Source: Dunaliella salina
Lineage: Eukaryota; Chlorophyta; Chlorophyceae; Chlamydomonadales; Dunaliellaceae
Assembly (NCBI GenBank): GCA_002284615.2
Contig: MU069519.1
Coordinates: 414,993-427,630 of the forward strand
Direction: 5' to 3'
DNA: 12,638 nt
The position numbers and the translations under genes were made by a program. The first letter of the stretch is position 1. Each line of letters begins with the position of its first letter. The notes under the pieces were generated by a model that was not told where the DNA came from, ran no database searches, and was given only the letters and a program-made list of their open reading frames with translations. Of this stretch, positions 1-7,020 are shown one piece after another.

Positions 1-82
<82 letters not shown>
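1..82. repeat. (AC)n dinucleotide microsatellite at an intron start
   Basis: About 41 uninterrupted AC units open the window, so the tract probably extends further left. Read on the minus strand it is (GT)n. It begins exactly where the ApgM-like exon ends (CAG then GTGTGT), so its first GT would serve as the splice donor. The tract is therefore the 5' end of an intron. Its length in an assembly may be unreliable. Confidence 0.97.
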
Positions 83-84
<2 letters not shown>

Positions 85-197
85 GCAATAGCATCCAGGA
101 AAGGCACATGTGCGACCTCAAGGGGGGTCCTGTCTCCAAAAGCTGGAATTGTACAGTCCCCTATTCCATCTACCAGCAGGAACAGGATTTTCTCCAT
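83..197 (-). CDS. First coding exon of archaeal-type cofactor-independent phosphoglycerate mutase (ApgM-like), partial
   Basis: The protein would interconvert 3- and 2-phosphoglycerate in glycolysis/gluconeogenesis without 2,3-bisphosphoglycerate, using a bound metal pair (alkaline phosphatase superfamily). The exon encodes 38 residues plus one base. It opens MEKILFLLVDGIGD, matching the family N-terminus (beta strand, then the metal-binding Asp of the DG-x-GD motif, here D10). It continues with TPLEVAHVPFLDAIA, matching the family TPLE-A--P-LD--A signature. The ATG at 197 is preceded in frame by a TGA five codons upstream, so it is the likely start unless an upstream exon is spliced in. The exon ends at CAG/GTGTGT (phase 1), giving a donor inside the microsatellite. 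The rest of the gene (family proteins are about 400 residues) lies left of the window. Archaeal-type ApgM is favoured over the plant/bacterial iPGM because of the TPLE block. Only the first exon is seen, so activity cannot be judged. Confidence 0.82.
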
Positions 198-511
198 CCT
201 AGAGAACTTCTTTCACTGATGGGAGCTCAAACCGTAAGTACGAAACCCTCTACAGCCCCGTCCATTCGGATGTGGCTAAAGCTTGATTGAGTAAACCAAA
301 TGGTTGGAAACATGACAAATGTAAAAACATAAAACATAAAACATAAGTTCTTTTTTTCATTCTCACATCTCTTTGGAATCGGCGTGTTGTGAGCAGCTAA
401 GCTGAAGTTTGTGACCCTCTTGCAAATAAATATCATGCCTATTTCAGACACAAAAAATTTGAAAATACAAGCGTAAAAACAACAATACTACAGACTCTGT
501 AGCCACAAGCT
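198..511 (-). promoter_or_regulatory. 5' flank / 5' UTR region of the ApgM-like gene
   Basis: This 314-bp stretch lies between the ApgM-like ATG and the transposon target site. It should hold the 5' UTR and core promoter, since it is the only native DNA left next to the start codon. It is AT-rich, with a short CATAAAA repeat near 327-345. I see no convincing TATA box or initiator, and the open frames here show no family features. The role is inferred from position alone. Confidence 0.4.
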
Positions 512-520
512 TTTACGAAC
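512..520. repeat. Target-site duplication, left copy (TTTACGAAC)
   Basis: The nine bases TTTACGAAC directly precede the GGGG terminus of the inverted repeat. They recur exactly after the CCCC terminus at 3743-3751. A 9-bp duplication is the length made by Mutator superfamily transposases. Confidence 0.93.
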
Positions 521-815
521 GGGGACCTGAAATGGCAGCACCTGGTGTCCAAACTGCCACAACAGACAAAGCCAGATCAAGCCACACAGGGCACCCCAGA
601 AGCTGATTCAAGCTTTTTTGGGCTTTCCTGTATCTCCTCTGAGGATCTGGTGCTGCTCAGCTGCTCATGTGGACACAAGGAAAAGTGCCCGTTGAAGGCT
701 CACGATGTTCAGAAATCACAAACGCGATATTAAAATTATCACTAACTCGATTATCATATTACAATAGCGTATTCCCACCCGTCCCGTTGGGGTGGTTCAG
801 CACTAAGCGATTTTC

Positions 816-865
816 AAGTTTTCAAGCAAATCCAGAGAGTTCCATTTTTGCACCCACACACTCAG
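816..865 (+). repeat. Inverted block inside the left TIR
   Basis: This ~50-bp block (AAGTTTTCAAGCAAATCCAG through CACACACTCAG) has its match at 3402-3450 in the same orientation. Every surrounding part of the two arms is in inverted orientation. On its outer side both arms share the block ending in AAGCGATTTTC, and on its inner side both resume at CTCAGGGGTAG. So the block itself has flipped in one arm. Confidence 0.88.
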
Positions 866-913
866 GGGTAGTGTGCTGAGCAGCTGCACAGCTGTTGCCT
901 CGTTCACAAGTAT

Positions 914-1314
914 GCATGCTCTCTTGGAGGGCTCATACACTGTTGATCTGGACTTGCCTGAAACTTTGGCTGTGGGGTACATTAGGTTTTTTGAAAACAT
1001 CTGCATACTCACATTTCTATAATATTGAAAGATTTGGTGTTGCGGCTGCAGGGTGGTTGCCTAATGCACACCCATGCATGCCCTCTTGGAGGGCTCATAC
1101 ACTGTTGATTTGGAATTGCCTGAAACTTTGTCTGGGGGGTTAATGAGTTATCTCAAAAACATACTCAGTTTTGTGTAATCTGACCTCAAGTGATGCAGCT
1201 GCAGAGTTTTTGCTCAGTACGCATGGGACTGCATGCCCTCCTGAGCGGCTCTCATACTGTGGTCTTGATTTACGTGACATTTTTATAATCTAATCCAAGC
1301 TCATCTCATTCAAT
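914..1314 (+). repeat. Tandem subterminal units (~155-162 bp) in the left TIR
   Basis: Three diverged units start at 914, 1076 and 1231, each opening with a variant of GCATGCCCTCTTGGAGGGCT. They continue through a CATACACTGTTGAT-like block and a CTGAAACTTTG-like block. Spacings are 162 and 155 bp. The right arm holds the mirror-image series plus a further, more degenerate outer unit. Such arrays may bind transposase, but that role is inferred. Confidence 0.85.
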
Positions 1315-2031
1315 TTTCCTGAGACTGTGTGCTTTGGGTACCTGGGTTGATGTGAAAACATCTGTGAAGTTAAGTTTGAAAAATCCTCGAAGGTGGGAAT
1401 GCTGCAGGTCAGGGCCTCCTTGCACGCAAAAATACAAATGCTCACAAGAAAGATCACAGAAAATGGCTAAGTTTCAACCAACCACAATCCAACGAGTTTC
1501 TACAAGAAAGCAAAGGCGCACGCACCTAGAATCACCACAATGAAGGAAACCATGCAAGTAGTGGAGGAAAATGAAGGAAACATTTAAGGCAAGCTTCAAC
1601 GGATTTCAGAGGCCCTGAAAAATTGTAACCAACAATAAATATCATGCAAAAGCTTTAACTTAGTCATGTGTTCAAGTTTTAACTTATGAGCAAGGCAGCA
1701 ATGAACATTTCACCAAAAATGTTCCAACCTACATGTGATGCGCATCCAATTCAATATAATTGAAGACATTGCCGCATACTTCCCTTGCCCTTGATGCGGG
1801 CTGCTTCCTTTTCAAAACAAAGAGCCAGTGCCATTGCTCCAACACCACCAACAAGGACATGCAACAACCCTGATCACACTGAACACTGAAACACTCTGAA
1901 TCATTCAGCTGTAAAGGAGGTGGCACTCCTGCATGCCGACTGTCATCATCACCACTTGGCATTGCGCGCAGACATTTGCTGTCACTGTGACACGCTCGTC
2001 CAAGTGAATTAAAGCTGGAACATGCAGGAGC
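1315..2031. other. MULE interior, left part, no gene recognised
   Basis: This stretch follows the end of arm similarity. It has only short open frames on both strands (the longest is about 100 codons, minus strand 1729-2037), with no family features that I recognise. It may be filler or a captured host fragment. A sequence search against the host genome would be needed to tell. Confidence 0.5.
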
Positions 2032-2212
2032 ACACAAACAAGGTCAGCTGCAAGCACACAAATGTACACAGGTTCAGCAATAAGCACACAAATGCACACA
2101 GGGTCAGCAGCGAGGCCACAAATGCACACCAATGTACACAGGGTCAGCAGCAAGCACACAAAGCACACAAATGTACACAGCGTCAGCAGCAAGCAAACAA
2201 ATGTACACACCG
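2032..2212. repeat. ~30-bp minisatellite inside the MULE
   Basis: About six imperfect units follow the pattern CACACAAATGTACACAGGGT plus CAGCAGCAAG. Length varies because some units carry an extra CACAAATGCACACCA-type or CACACAAAG insert. All open frames across it in either direction (His/Thr-rich forward, Val/Cys/Leu-rich reverse) are artefacts of the repeat. Confidence 0.9.
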
Positions 2213-2339
2213 GGTACCTGGCCAATTGTGGAAGCTTTGAAGGGGGCAGCTGCCCTTGCTTCACGCCAAGCTGCTGTGCCTTGCTTCATAGGAATGCCCT
2301 CTTGCAAGGCGGCTAAGCCCCTCTTAGGATGTGTTGTAT
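2208..2339 (-). pseudogene. Possible YqaJ-like exonuclease fragment inside the MULE
   Basis: Read on the minus strand, an open frame contains KQGTAAWREAR followed by KASTIGQVPG. This resembles the first conserved block of YqaJ/lambda-exonuclease-type nucleases (T-x-x-W-x-x-x-R, then A-S-x-x-G-x-x-x-G). The Arg to Ala-Ser spacing is one residue longer than usual. An acceptor-like CTCTCCAG lies just upstream on that strand (AG at 2341-2340). Downstream, the frame runs into the 30-bp minisatellite and the later catalytic D...ExK block is not seen. If real, it is a broken exon of a captured or transposon-borne nuclease. Short motif, low certainty. Confidence 0.25.
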
Positions 2340-2889
2340 CTGGAGAGGAGATGAAACGCGGGTGGGAGGTCAGATCGGCAAGGGGCAGAGAGGCATAGGA
2401 GAGGTTGGGTGGGGACCTTGCATAGGTGCTGGCCCACCAGCACGACGAGAAGTGCTGGACACATTGCCAAGTTGCTTGGCTGGGGAGGATACTGAGGTAC
2501 GCGCAAACATGTGTGGGTTGGCTGTGGATGCTAAGCCGCGAAGAATGGCTGGATCAGGTGGAGGTGCGGGCATGGGAAGGAAAAGGGCCCATTTCCTAAC
2601 TTGGGACGGCCAAAACAGCAGAGAAGTATTCCAGGACTGTCAGCAACTTGTGAGTTTCTAAAAAAACTTGTTCACATGGTTTTGTGACTCTCACCCTGAT
2701 CTGAACAGCGCACTTATCGGATGATCCAGGAATGCAAAAAATTAATTTCTGGATTGGCCCACTGGAAACACGGCCTGCAAGTCACGGGAAAGCAATGCAG
2801 GGAGCATGCAAAACACACCTGTGCACAAATTTGGGAAATCTGCAGGTAGACTCTGGTTGACTGATGACCTTTGGGAAGTTTCCAAATTG
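2340..2889. other. MULE interior, right part, no gene recognised
   Basis: Open frames exist on both strands. The minus strand 2370-2573 frame is Pro/Ser/Ala-rich and the plus strand 2329-2661 frame is Gly/Arg-rich. They overlap the same bases, so at most one is real. Neither has a recognisable domain. A small exon upstream of the YqaJ-like motif on the minus strand is possible. Confidence 0.4.
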
Positions 2890-3742
2890 ATTGAATAAGA
2901 CGAGCTTGGATTAGGTTACAAAAATGCCACGTAAATCAAGACCACAGTATGAGAGCCCCTCAGGAGGGCATGCATTCCCATGCGTACTGAGCAAAAATTC
3001 TGCAGCTGCATCACTTGAGGTCAGATTACACAAAACTGAGTATGTTTTTGATACAACTCATTCATCCCCCAGCCAAAGTTTCAGGCAATTCCAAATCAAC
3101 AGTGTATGATCCCTCCAAGAGGGCATGCATGGGTGTGCATCAGGCAACCACCCAGCAGCTGCAACACCAAATTTTTCAGAATTATAGAAACGTGAGTATG
3201 CAGATTTTTTTTTGAACTCTTCACTTACCCCACAGTCGAAGTTTCATGCAAATCCACATTATCAGTGTATGAGCCGTCTAAGAAAGCATGCATACTTCTG
3301 AACGAGGCAACAGCTGTGCAGCTGCTCAGCACACTACCCCTGAGAATTACAGAAAAATGAGTATGCAGATGTTTGCAGAATATGTTATCTACCTTACAGT
3401 CAAGTTTTCAAGCACATCCAGAGAGTTCCATTTTTGCACCCACACCTCAGGAAAATCGCTTAGTGCTGAACCACCCCAATGGGACGGGTGGGAATACGCT
3501 GTAATATGATAATCGAGTTCATGATCATTTTAATATCGCGTTTGTAATTTCTGAACATTGTGAGCCTTCAACGGGCACGTTTCCTTGTGTCCACATGAGC
3601 AGCTGAGCAGCACCAGATCCTCAGAGGAGATACAGGAAAGCCCAAAAAAGCTTGAATCAGCTTCTGGGGTGCCCTGTGTGGCTTGCTCTGGCTTTGTCTG
3701 TTGTGGCATTTTGGAAACCAGGTGCTGCCATTTCAGGTCCCC
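2890..3742 (-). repeat. Right terminal inverted repeat of the MULE
   Basis: About 853 bp, the reverse complement of 521-1314 apart from scattered substitutions, the flipped block at 3402-3450 and an extra ~57 bp at about 3345-3401. That extra segment (with TGAGTATGCAGATGTTTGCA) resembles the end of a subterminal unit, so this arm probably has the more complete repeat series. Confidence 0.93.
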
Positions 3743-3751
3743 TTTACGAAC
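3743..3751. repeat. Target-site duplication, right copy (TTTACGAAC)
   Basis: Exact match to 512-520, directly after the CCCC terminus of the right arm. Removing 521-3742 plus one copy reconnects the original flank. Confidence 0.93.
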
Positions 3752-4252
3752 CCAGATCCAGCTTCCTCATCTTCAGTCTAAGAATCTTTTTTGCCTTCAA
3801 AATTTTATAGATATCCTTGATCTCATTTCAATTTAAACTTTACCAACTAAGAGCCAATAAAGGACAGCACGCATTTCCAAAGGAAGCAAAGCAACTTTGA
3901 AAGCAAAGCAAAGCAAAGGAAGAAAACAAAGAAAAGAAAAGAGAAGGAAATAGGATAAAAGAGAAGAGAGGGAAGGCAAGAAAGAAAAATTAGGAAAGAA
4001 AAGGAAAAAGCATTGCTTATCAGAGCATTGCGGGGGCAGAGGAAAGGGTATATTCAAAGCCACCGTAATCAAAGTCTCCTCCAGACTTTTTTCAGAGCTA
4101 GCTGGCACTTACACAAAATCTTTCAGGGCATGGACTTCTGCTCTTGTCTTTGGTCTTTATTGGTGGGGCTCACTCTGTTTTCAGCATAGCTGTTGGGTCT
4201 TCCTTCATGCACGCTGGCTGTGCCTGGCGTAGGCTTTCTTTCTTTCTTTCAG
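3752..4252. other. Intergenic or intronic stretch with purine-rich tract
   Basis: This is the native flank on the far side of the MULE from ApgM. Positions 3880-4010 are strikingly A/G-rich on the plus strand, with AAGCA pentamer repeats near 3884-3920 grading into GAAAAGAAAA-type sequence. The minus-strand frame across it is Phe/Leu-rich because of this tract and is not a credible protein. No gene seen. Confidence 0.7.
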
Positions 4253-4505
4253 GACAACGTTTCCAGCACCATCAGGGAAAAATTAACGAGGGGCAGCTCC
4301 AGCGATCCTTCACATCCCCACAACCCCATTTTGCTCTACCTTATGGCGAAGGCGACTTACAGCTCTTTGAAGCTCATGCCTTTTGCCCGGCATAGACTAC
4401 TTCTTCTTTTTGTAAAGTATTGTCATTATCATCTTCCTGGATACAGAAGTTGGGGGGCCGAGTCCAGGGACTCTTTTAGAAAACTCCCTGTGCCAGACGC
4501 ACAAG
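4253..4505 (+). CDS. Exon-like segment, product unknown
   Basis: The segment is bounded by a strong acceptor (TTTCTTTCTTTCAG, AG at 4251-4252) and a donor-like ACAAG/GTAGGA (GT at 4506). One frame is open across all 253 bases, starting DNVSSTIREKLTRG and ending near PVPDAQ. A second frame is open only to a TAG at 4393-4395, followed by TGTAA at 4411, the usual green-algal polyadenylation signal. So this could instead be a terminal exon. I recognise no domain in either frame. The call rests on splice signals and openness only. Confidence 0.25.
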
Positions 4506-4950
4506 GTAGGATCTCCTGGGGCAAACTTCGTCAACAGTGTTTCATGGAATCAATGAATCGTGCATTGCTGAGAATAAAGAACCACCAAATACACCAGCAA
4601 CGCCAAACATGTGGAGAGTTGTCACACTAGCCTGACAACTTCCAGCGCTGAAATGCGGTTATTGCTGAATCGTGATCATGCAGTCATCTTAGTTAATCTG
4701 TTGCCTTTATTCTTTATTGGCTCAACAACTGGCTGACCAGTTGTTGAGAATTAAAGTGATCTGTGCTCCCAGGTTGGTGAGGTGTGTATGATACTGATCT
4801 TGCAAGACAAAGTCCCCAAGTGCGAGTGGTAGTGAGGGGAAGAGAGGTTACAGTTAGCTGAGGTATGCAATTTAGATAACATGAAACTCACCATGGGACG
4901 TGAGCATCCAGGAACATGAAAGGTATTACAATAATGTCCTGCACCATCAG
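4506..4950. other. No gene seen
   Basis: Between the two exon-like segments I find no repeat array, RNA gene or convincing coding frame. If both segments belong to one plus-strand gene, this is intron. Their phases (1 out, 0 in at the nearest acceptors) do not match directly, so that link is not supported. Confidence 0.4.
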
Positions 4951-5118
4951 ATGGCTGGCAGTGGGAAAGGTTACCTTTCGAGCAAGCTCGCAGGGGCCCC
5001 ACTAAAAAGCCCTCAAAACCTGAACAAGGCTCAGCTAGCCTACTGGTTGGTGAGAACCAGAAACAAAGCTAATAAGGATCTCTTAGTCAGGCTGGCAATA
5101 CCATGCCAAGCTCGTGTG
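4951..5118 (+). CDS. Second exon-like segment, product unknown
   Basis: An open frame begins at ATG 4951, just after an acceptor-like CACCATCAG, and runs 56 codons to a good donor (GTGTG/GTAAGC, GT at 5119). The frame reads MAGSGKGYLSS at the start and later NKANKDLLVRLAIP, a Lys/Leu-rich composition. The same frame is open from about 4900 to 5241. No family recognised; it could be chance. Overlapping minus-strand frames look less protein-like. Confidence 0.22.
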
Positions 5119-5391
5119 GTAAGCGTATTAGTTAGATGCAGCTTGCTCAAGATCCTTTTTATGAGCGCAAGGTTTCCTTCGAAGCACTCTCACGCTCCAC
5201 AGGGTTGCGTCCCTGACTCGTTACCTTCCAGAACCTTCTGAGGATGGTATCATTTTGAGATTGCCATGGGACTTCCTCTTACCAGATGTTCATTGCTCCT
5301 GCTCCTAGCTTTGCAGTCTTAATTTTCTGCCAAGCAGTCATGTGTTTTGACTCAAGGCTCCTTTCTTATGAACCATGGAAACCTCGCTTGG
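5119..5391. other. No gene seen
   Basis: Short frames only. A plus-strand ATG near 5267 begins a Leu-rich stretch like a signal peptide but meets a stop after about 18 codons. Nothing else supports a gene. Confidence 0.4.
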
Positions 5392-5634
5392 TCAAGCTGT
5401 GCCCTGGCCTTGTGACAACTCTTTGCATTTGTTATGCTGCACTGTCACAGTCACGAAACTGCTCAAACAAACAAACGTGAAGGAATCTACCTCTTCTACA
5501 TGCTCATGCCCAGAAGACATGCGGTATGCAAAACCCTGTGAGCCCTGCACTCGTGCAGTGAAAATACCTGCTGATTCAGGGTGGAGGGACCTGCAAACAT
5601 AATGCTCCCTTATGGTGCGCTTTCTGCAACTACT
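5392..5634 (-). pseudogene. Open minus-strand segment, possible decayed coding region (part 2)
   Basis: An 80-codon open stretch lies on the minus strand, bounded upstream by TAA (5635-5637) and downstream by TGA (5392-5394). It has a mixed, protein-like composition, including HPESAGIFTARVQG and SSGHEHVEEVDSF. It is in the same frame as the candidate at 5659-6117, separated from it by two stops. It has no recognisable domain. An acceptor-like TTTGCAG at its start could make it an exon. Either it is a remnant of a long coding region or the composition is chance. Confidence 0.2.
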
Positions 5635-5658
5635 TTAAAAAACAAAATTTTTATTAAT

Positions 5659-6117
5659 CTATATTGAGGATAAGGACAAGCGTCTGCTATTCTTCAGGAA
5701 AACCTCACGTTTAATGCTGGGAATCTGAGCAGCTAGGAGAAAAGGGCGAAAGCAGCAGTCAATGTCATCAACAGAAACAGTGATATGAAATGCAGGGCGG
5801 GGGCCATGGTCAGTCAAAGTCAACAAAAACTCCGCAACAAAATCGCAGATACCAGGTCAGGCTGCTTGGAACACAGAGTCCTTTCCAAGAGTCCTGGTCC
5901 CACACCAAAACTTTAACAAGGGTTTTAATTAAGCCGCGCTTGTGGTCACCACGTGTCGTGTTGCCCCTGCCTTCACCCCAGCCCAACGCGTTTGCTACAA
6001 TCCTGCTTTGGCTCCGCTGCCAATGGCACTCAGGTTCCCATCGATTGAGCTGGTAGAAGCAGATGCAATGGGCGAAAGCCACGCATCATCATCCAAGTCA
6101 GAGGTAGAAGCCATCAT
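5659..6117 (-). pseudogene. Minus-strand reading frame interrupted by three stops, possible decayed gene (part 1)
   Basis: The frame starts at tandem ATGs (6117-6112) with an acidic, Ser-rich N-terminus, MMASTSDLDDDAWLSP. It then meets TAG 5995-5997, TAA 5929-5931 and TGA 5857-5859, and runs 65 codons to TAG 5659-5661. The last stretch is the most protein-like, with DFVAEFLLTLTDHGPRP and FRPFLLAAQIPSIKREVF. All segments share one frame. The pattern fits a gene with nonsense changes or one whose introns cover the stops. I recognise no family. Alternative frames over the same bases are shorter or compositionally poorer. Confidence 0.25.
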
Positions 6118-6369
6118 GTCTGCTCTGTCCCTCGAATCACCTGACAGGTCCTCACGCGCCTGCGTCACAGGGAGGAAAAAAAAAGTGTGCATAGTCGGCT
6201 GGCAACCAAATGAGCGTTGAGAAGATCAGGGACATCCTGTTTTCATGTTGCATCTTTACATCCACAGCACCTTCACCTAATTTTTTGGCCAGGATTGCAC
6301 TACTAGCACAACCATTTGAACCCCAACCACTTGAGGTAGAGCAAGAGAGCAAAAAAAACAGTGACACCA
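6118..6369. other. No gene seen; possible upstream region of the minus-strand frame
   Basis: It contains an A9 run at 6175-6183 (GGAGGAAAAAAAAAGTG). The sequence around it resembles the GGAGGTAAAAAAAAG near copy C of the dispersed repeat (about 11405) and the A-run next to copy B (about 8705). The opposed short frames are not convincing. Confidence 0.4.
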
Positions 6370-6995
6370 GGACAATTTCTTGGTTGGGATCCCCCTAACC
6401 CACACACCACCCCCAAAACCCCCATCCAGAGCCCCAATCCAGACAACAAGGGTACCAACCTGGTCCTCTTGAAATTCCTCATCCATCTGCATATATGCAA
6501 TAGTATATACTCACCGCAATCACACATTGAATTGGAACAGAGTTATGGTGCAAAAACTGAGGAACTGACGCCCATACAAGCCTGCCCTTCCAGGCACCCA
6601 CAATTAGCTTGCATGTGCATTAACAGCCTCTCTGACTTCACCATGCAAGGAAATACCATAAAATGTCACTATCATGGAAAACTGGATTTGTTTGCTGCAT
6701 ATATGTCTTTCAGACCCCAGCAACCTACACCCATGCGCATGTGGCACAGACTCTGATTCGTGCACAGAGACTTCCCTTTTCACCCAACTTGCTCGAACAG
6801 GGTGCCAATTGATAGTTCTTGAGCCCAGGAACCCGATGATATTTTTAGAGCTGTGTAGAAGTGCCTCAGAAGAACTCTGGAAGGGGGTCCCAAAAGCCCC
6901 CTCAACTCCCCCCCTCACCCAACCTCCTCAGATTGGACCCATATGTACACCAATTGATAGCTCTCCAAATGAGGATTTCGAATGAATATGCCAGT
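6370..6995 (+). repeat. Dispersed repeat, copy A (longest)
   Basis: The first part (about 6374-6615) matches 8735-8953, sharing blocks such as CCAATCCAGACAA, GGGTACCAA, CCATCTGCATA, AGAGTTATGG and CAAAAACTGA. The last part (about 6735-6995) matches 11080-11345, sharing GGGTGCCAAT, AGTTCTTGAGC, GTAGAAGTG and GATAGCTCTC-like blocks. So copy A spans both partial copies. It is C-rich, with CCCCC runs followed by GGGGG runs, and has two internal AC-CAAT-GATAG-like boxes. It ends where the retrotransposon fragment starts. The open frames across it are not shared by the other copies. Confidence 0.75.
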
Positions 6996-7020
6996 GCCAA
7001 AACTACTCTTACTGTCAAGA

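Larger units (their letters stand above)
521..1314 (+). repeat. Left terminal inverted repeat of the MULE
   Basis: About 794 bp, the reverse complement of 2890-3742. Similarity runs from the GGGG terminus to the CAAT at 1311-1314 and then stops. It contains three tandem subterminal units and carries a ~50-bp block (816-865) in the opposite relative orientation to its partner arm. It lacks about 57 bp that the right arm has. Short open frames here are by-products of the repeat. Confidence 0.93.
521..3742. mobile_element. Mutator-like DNA transposon (MULE), apparently non-autonomous, 3222 bp
   Basis: The element is bounded by long terminal inverted repeats (521-1314 and 2890-3742) whose ends read GGGGACCTGAAATGGCAGCA on the outside. 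It is flanked by a perfect 9-bp duplication of TTTACGAAC. Long inverted arms plus a 9-bp duplication are diagnostic of the Mutator superfamily as opposed to hAT (8 bp), Tc1/mariner (TA) or PIF (3 bp). The interior (1315-2889) has no long open frame and no recognisable MURA-type transposase, so it probably depends on a transposase elsewhere. By eye the outer ~290 bp of the arms agree at well over 90% of positions, so insertion is neither brand new nor ancient. It landed about 315 bp upstream of the ApgM-like start codon. Confidence 0.9.

Noticed and set aside
227..451. 74-codon minus-strand frame just upstream of the ApgM exon as an upstream exon
   Set aside because: It ends in a stop before the ApgM start, is AT-rich with Phe/Met/Thr-heavy text, and has no link to the family, whose N-terminus is already at the ATG at 197.
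2022..2316. Overlapping open frames rich in His/Thr (forward) and Leu/Cys/Val (reverse) as genes
   Set aside because: They are direct translations of the 30-bp minisatellite, open in several frames at once, with no conserved motif.
521..3742. Alternative class for the large inverted-repeat element (hAT, PIF/Harbinger, IS-like, foldback)
   Set aside because: The exact 9-bp duplication and very long arms fit Mutator best. hAT makes 8 bp and PIF/Harbinger 3 bp, and the ends show no Tc1/mariner TA.
3833..4108. 91-codon minus-strand frame as a membrane protein
   Set aside because: Its Phe/Leu/Ser richness comes from the purine-rich tract on the other strand. There are no distinct helices or flanking gene signals.
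5392..6117. A reassigned genetic code (TAA/TAG read as Gln) to explain in-frame stops
   Set aside because: TGA also interrupts the same frame, and other frames in the window are closed by all three stops. The ApgM exon and retroelement need no recoding. Decay or introns are simpler.
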